In this document: piece by piece, positions 25,584 through 33,938 of the stretch
How the letters are laid out: each line of letters begins with the position of its first letter
Numbering within the stretch: position 1 is the stretch's first letter
Assembly: GCF_002734215.1 (NCBI RefSeq)
Contig: NZ_NSEB01000012.1
Span: 62,001 to 126,000 of the forward strand
Source: Fredinandcohnia onubensis
Lineage (GTDB): Bacteria > Bacillota > Bacilli > Bacillales > Bacillaceae_L
Reading direction: 5' to 3'
DNA length: 64,000 nucleotides
Notes under the pieces: generated by a model
What the model saw: only the letters and a program-made list of their open reading frames with translations
Told to the model about the DNA's origin: nothing
The model's database searches: none
Position numbers and translations under genes: made by a program

Positions 25584-25604
25584 TGTCTAGTTTCAGGCGC
25601 CGAT
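25584..25604. repeat. Fragment of the Bacillus-type intergenic repeat
   Basis: TGTCTAGTTTCAGGCGCCGA is the inverse of the GGCGCC...CTAGACA end of the 11943-12064 repeat. It is partial and probably decayed. Confidence 0.5.
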
Positions 25605-25629
25605 TGATGTGCGCCCGAAGCATTTCTAA

Positions 25630-26244
25630 TTATCTTGTTTTTGATCTTCTCTTGGTGAAAAATATAACAAGAAACCCAATTCCTGCTAATGCAATTAATG
25701 CATAGGTGATATTAGAGTAAATATCCATGTAATGAACAATTGTATCCCAAGATTCACCAAATGCAGCTCCTAGCATTACAAGAATCACATTCCAAATTAA
25801 TGTTCCAAGTGTTGTAAAGAAAATGAACATCCAAAAGTTCATATTGGACATCCCTGCAGGAATGGAAATCAAGCTTCTGATTAATGGAACCATTCGACAG
25901 AAAAATACTGTCCAGTATCCATATTTATCGAACCAAGCATCTGCTTTATGGATATCCTCTTTTGTTACACGTAATATACGACCATAGCGGTCAACAATTT
26001 TCTCTAATCGCTCGACATCAAGTAAGCGGCCAATTCCGTATAGAATAATCGCACCTACAACTGATCCCAGTGTTGCAGCAATGATAACCCCCGTTACGGT
26101 TAATTTCGTAATAGTGGTCATAAATCCACCTGCAGTCAAAATCACCTCAGATGGAATGGGTGGGAAGATGTTTTCTAGTGCAATTAATAGAAAAATTCCA
26201 ACATACCCAAATTGATCCATAAAATCTGTTATCCAATTATCCAT
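25630..26244 (-). CDS. DedA family membrane protein, possible undecaprenyl-phosphate flippase
   Basis: A 204-residue DedA protein with five hydrophobic segments. Family marks are ENIFPPIPSEVILTAGG (residues 24-40, with the conserved acidic residue) and FFCRMVPLIRSLISIPAGM (with the two conserved arginines). A DedA protein in B. subtilis (UptA) returns undecaprenyl phosphate across the membrane. Lying directly before uppP, in the same direction, supports that role here. The start is the ATG after GGAGGTAAAA. Confidence 0.85.
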   Translation of the reverse strand: MDNWITDFMDQFGYVGIFLLIALENIFPPIPSEVILTAGGFMTTITKLTVTGVIIAATLGSVVGAIILYGIGRLLDVERLEKIVDRYGRILRVTKEDIHKADAWFDKYGYWTVFFCRMVPLIRSLISIPAGMSNMNFWMFIFFTTLGTLIWNVILVMLGAAFGESWDTIVHYMDIYSNITYALIALAGIGFLVIFFTKRRSKTR

Positions 26245-26343
26245 TTTTACCTCCAAGAAGATGCTATTACCAATCTTTCGATAGCATTCTTATTGTAATC
26301 TATGTTTGTCCTTCTTTAAAGTATTCCTTTAAAATTTTTCCAA

Positions 26344-27096
26344 TCAATGAATTTCCAGAACAACCGGACAGTGGTCACTCCCCATGATGTGTGAGTGAAT
26401 CTGAGAATCTTTTAGTCGATCTTTAAATTTCTCAGATACGATAAAATAATCGATTCTCCATCCAATATTTTTTTCACGGACATTCCGCATGTAACTCCAC
26501 CATGTATATTGATCGGTCATGTCTGGATAGAAATATCGGAAGGAATCAATGAATCCAGAATTGAGTAGATTGGTCATTTTTCCACGCTCTTCATCAGTGA
26601 ATCCAGAATTTCCTCGATTTGATTTTGCATTCTTTAAATCTGATTCGGAATGAGCGACATTTAAATCGCCACACAGAATAATCGGTTTGCTCTCATTTAA
26701 TCGAGTGAGGTAATCAAGCATTCGGTCTTCCCAATCAAGACGGAAATCAAGTCTTGCAAGATCTCTTTGGGAATTTGGTGTATAGACATTGATTAAATAA
26801 AAATCTTCAAATTCTAATGTAAGGATTCGCCCTTCTGATTCTTCGTTTTCATCTCCAACGCCATATGAAACGGAAAGTGGTTTTATTTTTGTGAAAACAG
26901 CTGTTCCTGAATAGCCCTTCTTAACCGCATAATTCCAATATTGATGATAGCCTTCAAGGTCTAGTTCAATTTGCCCTTCCTGAAGCTTTGTTTCCTGCAC
27001 GCAAAAAATATCAGCGTCCATTTCATGAAAATAATTTAAAAACCCTTTTTTTACACAAGCACGTAATCCATTCACATTCCAAGATACAAGTTTCAT
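26344..27096 (-). CDS. exoA: Exodeoxyribonuclease III / AP endonuclease
   Basis: A 250-residue ExoIII-family enzyme that cleaves 5' of abasic sites and trims 3' ends in base-excision repair. The active site is complete: WNVNG (6-10), E35 in CVQETKLQ, GDLNVAH, and GSDHCPV at the end. It is separated by 24 bases from the upstream SDR gene and shares its orientation. The short gap suggests co-transcription, though not shared function. Confidence 0.95.
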   Translation of the reverse strand: MKLVSWNVNGLRACVKKGFLNYFHEMDADIFCVQETKLQEGQIELDLEGYHQYWNYAVKKGYSGTAVFTKIKPLSVSYGVGDENEESEGRILTLEFEDFYLINVYTPNSQRDLARLDFRLDWEDRMLDYLTRLNESKPIILCGDLNVAHSESDLKNAKSNRGNSGFTDEERGKMTNLLNSGFIDSFRYFYPDMTDQYTWWSYMRNVREKNIGWRIDYFIVSEKFKDRLKDSQIHSHIMGSDHCPVVLEIH

Positions 27097-27120
27097 AATC
27101 TATAAAGCTTCCTCTCTTTG

Positions 27121-27855
27121 TTACTCCTCATATATCATTTTTCTCGTCATTCCTCCATCTACAACGAGATTAATCCCTGTAACAAAATTATTTTTCGAAT
27201 CGGTTAGATACAGGCATGCATTTGCAATGTCAGTTGGAGTACCGACCCGCTTTGAAAAGTGTTGGTCATGGTCTTCTTTACGAAGTTCCTCATAGTTACC
27301 TGTTTCAATCCAACCGGGTGAGATTGCATTTACTGTTATTTGATACTCCGAAAATGAAGCAGCAAGTGCGTGAGTAATAGCAACGATTCCGCCCTTCGTT
27401 GCTGCATATCCTTCTGAATGTGCTTCAGACATCATGGCCCTTGTTGACGCAATATTAACGATTGAGCCACCAGATTGCTTCATATATCTTGCAGCTTCTC
27501 TCGAACATAAGAACACACTTCGTAAATTCGTATGAATTACGTCATCCCATTCTTCAACCGTGACATCGAATGGTGATTTGAATAAGCCTTTGCCGGCATT
27601 GTTTATTAAAATATCAATTTTACCATAGGTTTGATAGGTTTGGTTTATCAAATTTTTGATATCCTGTTCCATTCTTACATCTGTTTTTATAAAAATGGCT
27701 TCCTTACCTTTTTCCTGAAGTTCAAGGGTTTGGTTTGTTCCCGCTTCTACATCAATATCTGCTAAAATCACTTTATCTCCATTATGTGCGTAACTATTCG
27801 CTATTCCTCTGCCAATTCCATTTGCCGCACCTGTAACAATAACAACACGATTCAT
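27121..27855 (-). CDS. Short-chain dehydrogenase/reductase
   Basis: A 244-residue classical SDR: TGAANGIG (8-15) for NAD(P), NNAG near 86, catalytic S (VNIASTRAM), and YAATK (the YxxxK). The acidic DID after beta-strand two favours NAD+. It resembles glucose-1-dehydrogenase or 3-oxoacyl-ACP-reductase-like SDRs, but the substrate is not predictable. RBS not obvious. Probably in one transcript with exoA. Confidence 0.88.
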   Translation of the reverse strand: MNRVVIVTGAANGIGRGIANSYAHNGDKVILADIDVEAGTNQTLELQEKGKEAIFIKTDVRMEQDIKNLINQTYQTYGKIDILINNAGKGLFKSPFDVTVEEWDDVIHTNLRSVFLCSREAARYMKQSGGSIVNIASTRAMMSEAHSEGYAATKGGIVAITHALAASFSEYQITVNAISPGWIETGNYEELRKEDHDQHFSKRVGTPTDIANACLYLTDSKNNFVTGINLVVDGGMTRKMIYEE

Positions 27856-27990
27856 TTATTTCACCAACCTATTATTCATAGTTTCAAAAACTTTCCTAAT
27901 CCATTATAAACGACGAAGCAAATCTGGCAAAATAAAACAGAGATTCAGGTGTTATAAGAATGATAAAATATGTATTGGGGAGTGAGGTTT

Positions 27991-28953
27991 TTGAGGAAAA
28001 AAATTATTGCATTCCTATTCGTATTATGTAGCCTTCCAATTCTACTAAGCTTAGACACTATCACGTATAACTCTTCATATTATGCTAAATACGAGTCACC
28101 AAATGGAATTCTTTTTCTAAGCTATTCAGAAAACTGGAATGAGCAACAATTAGAAGAGCTTTATCAGGAACTAATAAAAAACAAACATGGTGAGGAAATT
28201 ACCCTGTTACAAGAAGTTCGGGTCTTGGATGGTCCATCACCTTCAAATAATAGGATTACAGGAATCTATCATCCATTTATAAGCAGTATTACCCTTTATA
28301 AAGGAAATGAACATACAAATGCTCGAGAATATCGAGATACGTTGTCACATGAGTATGGTCATCATTTTGCCTATTATTATTTTCCTTCGCACCATTTTCC
28401 ATTTTCAAAATGGGCGAAGCTAAGAGGGTTAGATGATATACCTATTCATTGGAATTCATTTTTAAATTACTCCGTATCAGCACATGAATGGTATCCGCAG
28501 GAGATTTTTGCAGATGATTATGTCCTATTATATGGTGCAACTGATGAAGCTAATCGAGATGAAGTCTATTCGAATGAAGCGTTTTATATGCGAACAGAGC
28601 ATGAAAATCAGAAACTTACGAATGTCTTGGGGAATCAAGAATTGCAACAATTTATAGAGCGAGAAACAGGAATAAAGATCGATGATGACCGAAAATTGAA
28701 AACTCCTAAGTTGTCTTTAGTTACTGATGACAGTTTGACTTTTGATATCGAAAAAAAGGAAAATGTCGCATATCGATTAAATCTAGCAGACTATGAATAT
28801 TATGAAATTACAGATGACAAGAGTGGTTCTGTTACTTTTTCAATTAATCATATCGATTTGCCTGAAAATGAAGTTATATCTATAGATGTTCTTGATTTGG
28901 AAACGTCAATCGGCTTTCGCACGGATGATATCCGACTTCATTTGGAAGATTAG
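27991..28953 (+). CDS. Secreted or membrane-anchored putative zinc metalloprotease
   Basis: A 320-residue protein with an N-terminal hydrophobic signal (RKKIIAFLFVLCSLPILLSL) and the zinc-binding motif HEYGHH at residues 120-125. The gluzincin-like downstream EIFADDY could supply the third ligand. The C-terminal 120 residues form an unknown domain (LVTDDSLTFDIEKKENVAY...). Start by TTG at 27991 with GGGGAGTGAGG upstream. The substrate is unknown; I could not match a named family. It stands alone before mntR. Confidence 0.7.
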   Translation: MRKKIIAFLFVLCSLPILLSLDTITYNSSYYAKYESPNGILFLSYSENWNEQQLEELYQELIKNKHGEEITLLQEVRVLDGPSPSNNRITGIYHPFISSITLYKGNEHTNAREYRDTLSHEYGHHFAYYYFPSHHFPFSKWAKLRGLDDIPIHWNSFLNYSVSAHEWYPQEIFADDYVLLYGATDEANRDEVYSNEAFYMRTEHENQKLTNVLGNQELQQFIERETGIKIDDDRKLKTPKLSLVTDDSLTFDIEKKENVAYRLNLADYEYYEITDDKSGSVTFSINHIDLPENEVISIDVLDLETSIGFRTDDIRLHLED

Positions 28954-29013
28954 ATAGAAAATTATCCGCATTTCATTATATAATATAAACAGAGAGTTTT
29001 TTGAAAGGCGGTA

Positions 29014-29436
29014 ATGACGATTCCGACACCGAGTATGGAAGATTATTTAGAAAAAATTTATTTATCGATTCAGCAAAAAGGCTACGCTCGAAGCGTGGAT
29101 ATTGCTTCTTCATTAAATGTTCTCCCTTCCTCCGTTACAAAGATGATGCAAAAGTTGGACGAGGAAGGCTATGGGATTTACGAAAGATACAGAGGCTTTG
29201 TGCTTACCGAAAAAGGATCTACAGTCGCAAAAAAACTAGTCGAAAAACACGAGATGCTTGAAGACTTTTTGAAAATGATCGGCGTCCAAGACCATAATAT
29301 TTATGAGGAAGTTGAAAAACTTGAGCATTATATAAGCAAAGAAACTTCTCTATGCTTATCAACCCTAATTGACTTTTTTGATGAAAATCCTTCCGCGAAA
29401 AAAGAATACCTGCAATATCGAAAAGAGAAGATGTAA
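29014..29436 (+). CDS. mntR: Manganese transport regulator MntR
   Basis: A 140-residue DtxR-family repressor of Mn2+ uptake genes. The N-terminal winged helix (DIASSLNVLPSSVTKMMQKLDEEGY) is followed by the dimerisation/metal domain. The Mn ligands of B. subtilis MntR (D8, E11, H77, E99, E102, H103) map onto D10, E13, H79, E101, E104 and H105 here, all conserved with a shift of two. The ATG follows GAAAGGCGG. Mn-dependent PpaC elsewhere in the window fits an Mn-using cell. Terminator downstream. Confidence 0.93.
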   Translation: MTIPTPSMEDYLEKIYLSIQQKGYARSVDIASSLNVLPSSVTKMMQKLDEEGYGIYERYRGFVLTEKGSTVAKKLVEKHEMLEDFLKMIGVQDHNIYEEVEKLEHYISKETSLCLSTLIDFFDENPSAKKEYLQYRKEKM

Positions 29437-29437
29437 A

Positions 29438-29462
29438 AAGCTCAGGATATCCTGAGCTTTTC
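29438..29462. terminator. Bidirectional terminator
   Basis: AAAGCTCAGGAT and ATCCTGAGCTTT form a 12-bp palindrome with T-rich flanks on both sides, separating mntR from the convergent sigma/anti-sigma gene. Confidence 0.8.
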
Positions 29463-31480
29463 TATTTCAATTTTATATCGACATCTTCATCTAGATAGGT
29501 AGTTCCCCAATAACCGTTAATTTGCAGCCACCCAGGAACACTTTCTTCAGTAGAACTCTCACCATAGACTTCAAGTAACACTTTCGTTTGATAATGACGA
29601 GGTTGCTCTCCCGCATACATATATGCATTTTGGACATACTCATCACGGTTGTATATTTTCCCGTTTCGGTCAACAAATACACCATCACTATCCATCATAC
29701 CGATAGGCATAGCCGAAGTGTTATTTCGTCCTAACACATCAAAATGAAGCGATTCAAATTTTCGTCCTTCCTTCATTTCAGCAGTTATTTCAATTTTTGT
29801 AGGCTCACCAAGTTCAACTTTATCAATTGAAATGTTACTTCCTTGATAATCAAAGGTTTGTGGAAATGGTTTGTTCATATCAATTTCTACCTTATAGTAA
29901 TCATTCTTCGTATAGTACAATGAGCTTAATTGAAGACTGGCTTCTTTTGGGTTCTCAAAATAAAGTGAATCAAAAGGTGATTGAAAAGTAGCGTATTGCC
30001 CATCCCCACCTTGAATTGGAACACTCCATCCAAACATCGCTGGTTTTGCCTTCTTTTTCTTTGTTTGGATTCCTTTAAAAAACAGTTCGTTAATATATTT
30101 ATCACATGTCGCTTGCTCAAACCGATATTGAAGAAGCGTTATCGTTGGAGCTATAATCAACTTCTCTATCTCTATTGGAAACCCATCTACTGTGAAATTT
30201 TTGTGGACTACATGTTCGAACGATTCTTGCTTTTTAACAGGTATCTCAAAATTCCATTCACCAGGGAAAAACGAACCCTCTCCATATACATCCATCCATT
30301 CAAAGTTTTCAGCATCCTTTTCCATCTTTTGTAGTTTTGATAGATTCAGTTTAATGGTTTTTGTCTCGGATGAAACGGGTAATAAACTAAGTATCCCCTT
30401 AAAAACATCTCCTTCACTCTCTAGGGCTTGAACTGGTAAAGGGTTGAGAGGAATGGCCTGTTGGTCAAAAGTCTTCATTTCTTCTTCAACAAATACACCA
30501 TTCCAAATATTAATTCCATATTGTTCACTGTTTTCAAAGCTTTCAACTTCATAATAGATTAACGTTTGAAAATCATCGGCGATGGCGCTTTTTATCGTAA
30601 CCTTAATTCCATTGCTTTCTTGAACAAGATTAAGTGGCTCCCCTATGCCACTTTTTAAGTAAGCTAATAGTTGCTTATCCTCTTGATCACGCCAGTCAAG
30701 CCATGAGTAATACATATAAGCAAATCCATTGGTCACGTAACCTATTAAGAGTAGTAAAACGAGTGAAGATGCAATTCCAATACTTATTTTGGTTCGTTTC
30801 TGTTTCTTCTTCTTTTTAAATTCTTCAATTTCAATTAATCTTATCTTCACCTTATCAAAAAACTGTGCAGGAACTTCAATCGCATCAGCTTTATCGATTA
30901 GTGAATAAATTGTAGCTTGGAACACTGTTAGACTGCTTTGACAGCTTTCACAACTGTGTAAATGAATCTCAAATTCTATTTTAGAAGGACGGTCTAAAGT
31001 TCGGCTTAGATAATCAATGTATTTTTCTTGATTATGGCCTTCTTCTACTCCACTCAAAATCTGGATACCTTTATGTAAATGTGCTTTTACTGTTTCGACA
31101 GGGATTTCTAGTATGTCGGCTGCCTGATTACGAGTAAGGCCAAGAACATATGTTAAAGCGAGAGCATCTTTGTTCATTTCATCAAGCATCTCTAGGACAC
31201 CCTCAACCGATACTAGCGTATTTCTGTGCTTACATTCTTTTATAAATAGGGAAATAACCCAATTTTCAAAGGAAGCCTGCTTTTTTTTCTTATGTATTTC
31301 CGCCTGCACCTTTACCATCACATTGTAAAAAATTTCTTGGATGTCTTCCGTTTTTCTTATATAGACAGAGGCAAGTTTGTATAAGCTTTTTTTTCTTTGT
31401 TCAAACCAATCGATGATTGAATCCATGTTTTTTTGTTGCAACTTCTTTATTAAAATAGGGTCTGTTTCCGTTTTGATCAC
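29462..31480 (-). CDS. ECF sigma factor fused to zinc anti-sigma and extracellular DUF4179-type domain
   Basis: A 672-residue protein with parts that are usually separate. Residues 20-86 read as sigma region 2 (WFEQRKKSLYKLASVYIRKT...FENWVISLFIKECKHR) and 95-142 as sigma region 4, a helix-turn-helix (GLTRNQAADILEIPVETVKA). Then comes an anti-sigma zinc motif H173-x3-C177-x2-C180 (HLHSCESC), a membrane helix at about 232-250, and about 420 external residues resembling DUF4179/DUF5643. The GTG start follows AAGGGAG. Single-chain fusion of a sigma factor with its own anti-sigma and sensor is inferred from the layout. Confidence 0.8.
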   Translation of the reverse strand: MIKTETDPILIKKLQQKNMDSIIDWFEQRKKSLYKLASVYIRKTEDIQEIFYNVMVKVQAEIHKKKKQASFENWVISLFIKECKHRNTLVSVEGVLEMLDEMNKDALALTYVLGLTRNQAADILEIPVETVKAHLHKGIQILSGVEEGHNQEKYIDYLSRTLDRPSKIEFEIHLHSCESCQSSLTVFQATIYSLIDKADAIEVPAQFFDKVKIRLIEIEEFKKKKKQKRTKISIGIASSLVLLLLIGYVTNGFAYMYYSWLDWRDQEDKQLLAYLKSGIGEPLNLVQESNGIKVTIKSAIADDFQTLIYYEVESFENSEQYGINIWNGVFVEEEMKTFDQQAIPLNPLPVQALESEGDVFKGILSLLPVSSETKTIKLNLSKLQKMEKDAENFEWMDVYGEGSFFPGEWNFEIPVKKQESFEHVVHKNFTVDGFPIEIEKLIIAPTITLLQYRFEQATCDKYINELFFKGIQTKKKKAKPAMFGWSVPIQGGDGQYATFQSPFDSLYFENPKEASLQLSSLYYTKNDYYKVEIDMNKPFPQTFDYQGSNISIDKVELGEPTKIEITAEMKEGRKFESLHFDVLGRNNTSAMPIGMMDSDGVFVDRNGKIYNRDEYVQNAYMYAGEQPRHYQTKVLLEVYGESSTEESVPGWLQINGYWGTTYLDEDVDIKLK

Positions 31481-31555
31481 AATTTATGTCGCTCCCTTAC
31501 CTTTCCTTCTCTCACTATTTCAACATAAATCGTGCGAATCCTCCTTTCTAGAACA

Positions 31556-31592
31556 ATAAAAAAAGACTAAATCAGTTTTGATTTAGCCATAA
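31556..31592 (-). terminator. Terminator of the DUF2512 gene
   Basis: CTAAATC and GATTTAG form a 7-bp stem, followed on the minus strand by CTTTTTTTA. Confidence 0.75.
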
Positions 31593-31599
31593 AATACGT

Positions 31600-32046
31600 T
31601 TATTTCTTTTTTAATTCCTTTGTTTCTTCATCATACTCTTCAGCAAACTCAGTTTGAAAATTTGGTCTAAATTGCGATCTGTTTTGTACTCGTGGCTCTT
31701 CTTCAAGTACCTTATTCTGCATATAAGCATGGAACAGGACTTCGCTGAGAGCAATTGCACCGGCTGCAACTAGAGAAGCTGTGATTAAGCCTGATGTATT
31801 ATCCATAAACATGTAGCTCAATATCCAAATTGAAAAGAAAGATAAGCCGAAATCTGCAATAGTAGCAACGGTATTCCCTGCTCTCGGTAACGTAAATAAA
31901 TCTCCAACAACGTATGCAAGCCCCGTTACAAGTATACTCATGAGTAAAATCTCTCCAAAGGAAGCACCTCTAAATATTCCAAAAAGGGACAAGAGTACAA
32001 TTGATATCACGATAAACTTAATTCCTAATGCCTTAAAGTGCCTCAT
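31600..32046 (-). CDS. DUF2512 (YndM-like) membrane protein
   Basis: A 148-residue membrane protein with four hydrophobic helices (about residues 8-26, 32-50, 60-80, 86-105) and a charged cytosolic tail. The segments GDLFTLPRAGN and ALSEVLFHAYMQNKV fit the DUF2512/YndM family common in Bacillus, whose function is unknown. It lies about 95 bases downstream of the ABC exporter pair, with its own spacing; co-transcription is possible but unproven. Confidence 0.75.
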   Translation of the reverse strand: MRHFKALGIKFIVISIVLLSLFGIFRGASFGEILLMSILVTGLAYVVGDLFTLPRAGNTVATIADFGLSFFSIWILSYMFMDNTSGLITASLVAAGAIALSEVLFHAYMQNKVLEEEPRVQNRSQFRPNFQTEFAEEYDEETKELKKK

Positions 32047-32141
32047 GATTTAACATCATCCTTTAATTCTTATTTAGGCTTATCTTTTGATGATGTCCTA
32101 AAGAATATAAAAGGTAATTTTTGGTCAGTGATAATGTGGAT

Positions 32142-33938
32142 TTAGATAACCTGATTCTCTAATTGACTATGATATAGGTTGTGATAATACCCTTTTTGCT
32201 GTAAAAGAGAGAAATGATCTCCTTTTTCGATGATTTCTCCGTCTCTCAGAACAATAATTTGGCCTGCTTTTTCAATCGTATTTAAGCGGTGGGCAATGAT
32301 GAAGCTTGTCTTCCCCTTCATTAATCGTTGTAGTGCTTCTTGAATTTTCATTTCTGTGACAGTATCAATACTACTTGTCGCTTCATCTAGGATAAGAATA
32401 GACGGACTTGCAAGAATTGCTCTTGCGATCGAAAGTAGCTGCTTCTGTCCTTGACTAATGCCACTACCATCTTGCTTTAAAATCGTGTTATATTGTTTCG
32501 GAAGTTTCATAATAAACGAGTGTGCATTTGCCAATTTTGCAGCTTCTATCACCTCTTCGTCTGTTGCATCTAGTTTTCCATAACGAATATTTTCTATGAT
32601 AGAGGCTTGGAACAGATAAACATCCTGAAGCACAAAGCCCATATTTTGACGAAGGCTTTCTCTTGTCATGGATGAGGTATTCACTCCATCAATTCTTATT
32701 GCACCTTCGTCCGGTTCGTAAAATCTCGATAATAAATTAATGATTGTTGTTTTCCCAGCACCCGTAGGGCCAACAAAGGCAACCGATTCTCCTGCCATTA
32801 CTTCAAATGATACATCTTTAATTGTATTACCACCCTTGTCATAAGCGAAAGAGACATGGTTGAATTCGACTTTGCCATTAACTTCATTCATTTTTTTCGC
32901 ATCGGTCTCGTCCTTAGCCTCTACTTCTTCATCTAAAATGTCAAATACACGTTCAGCACCTGCAATAGCTGATAGCAATGTATTGAATTGATTGGCTAAG
33001 TCATTCAGTGGGCGGGTAAATTGTCTCGAATACTCTGCAAAAATGACAATCGTTCCAATGGTGATATGTCCATTTAAAGCAAGTATCCCACCAATCCCTG
33101 CAATGATTGCAAAGCTTAGGTTATTTAATACGTTCATAAGTTTCGGGATAAAACCAGAATAAGCTTGGGCAAAATAGCCTGCTTTCTTTAGTTTTTCCCC
33201 CTTTTCTAAGAATTCATTGATTACTTTTTCTTCTTGTGAAAAGGTCTTTACAATTCTTTGACCAGAAATCGTCTCTTCGATATAACCGTTCAGTTCTCCT
33301 AAATAACGTTGCTGTTCCTTAAATAGCTTCCCTGTTCGTTTTGTGATCCACTTAATCCCGATAAACATGATAGGGATGATCATCATCGTAATCAAAGTTA
33401 ACAGGGGGCTAAGCCAGACCATTATCGCTACAGTACCAACCAATGTAAGTAAACTTGAAAAGATTTGAATGACAGACGTATTTAACGTCGAGCTTACATT
33501 TTCAATGTCATTTGTAATTCGGCTCATCAGTTCCCCATGTTGGCGTTTATCAAAAAAGTGAATCGGTAACCGATGTAATTGCTCGAAAAGTTCAGTTCTC
33601 ATCGAAAAGACTGTATTTTGAGCGATCCCTACCATCCAATAGTTTTGATACCACAGGGAAATAGAATGAAGAATATACACAATTCCTAAACTAAGAAGTA
33701 AAATGAGGATTCCATAATTGTCTTTTGTCACGATATATTCGTCAATCCCTCTTCCTAGCAAGTACGGCCCTAGGAGACCAAGCCCTGAACTCACTACTAC
33801 CATAGCTAGGACAGCAATTAATAACTTATGATTGACCGCCAAATAGGACCAAATTCTATTGACCGTTCCCATTCTGTCCTTAGCCTGTTGTGGCTTACTC
33901 CCATCATTTTGTTTAGGGCGATTAATTCGCGTTGACAT
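32142..33938 (-). CDS. ABC exporter half-transporter, catalytic partner (YfiC/BmrD-like)
   Basis: A 598-residue half ABC exporter: six helices (about 45-320), then the ATPase. The nucleotide site is complete: Walker A GPTGAGKT, Walker B with E519 (LILDEAT) and H-loop H550 (IIAHRLN). The signature is degenerate: ISQGQ in place of LSGGQ. The start is the ATG at 33936-33938, with AAGGGGGAC upstream, overlapping the preceding gene by 17 bases. With its partner it should form a heterodimer of the drug/lipid exporter type, as in YfiBC or BmrCD. Confidence 0.9.
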   Translation of the reverse strand: MSTRINRPKQNDGSKPQQAKDRMGTVNRIWSYLAVNHKLLIAVLAMVVVSSGLGLLGPYLLGRGIDEYIVTKDNYGILILLLSLGIVYILHSISLWYQNYWMVGIAQNTVFSMRTELFEQLHRLPIHFFDKRQHGELMSRITNDIENVSSTLNTSVIQIFSSLLTLVGTVAIMVWLSPLLTLITMMIIPIMFIGIKWITKRTGKLFKEQQRYLGELNGYIEETISGQRIVKTFSQEEKVINEFLEKGEKLKKAGYFAQAYSGFIPKLMNVLNNLSFAIIAGIGGILALNGHITIGTIVIFAEYSRQFTRPLNDLANQFNTLLSAIAGAERVFDILDEEVEAKDETDAKKMNEVNGKVEFNHVSFAYDKGGNTIKDVSFEVMAGESVAFVGPTGAGKTTIINLLSRFYEPDEGAIRIDGVNTSSMTRESLRQNMGFVLQDVYLFQASIIENIRYGKLDATDEEVIEAAKLANAHSFIMKLPKQYNTILKQDGSGISQGQKQLLSIARAILASPSILILDEATSSIDTVTEMKIQEALQRLMKGKTSFIIAHRLNTIEKAGQIIVLRDGEIIEKGDHFSLLQQKGYYHNLYHSQLENQVI

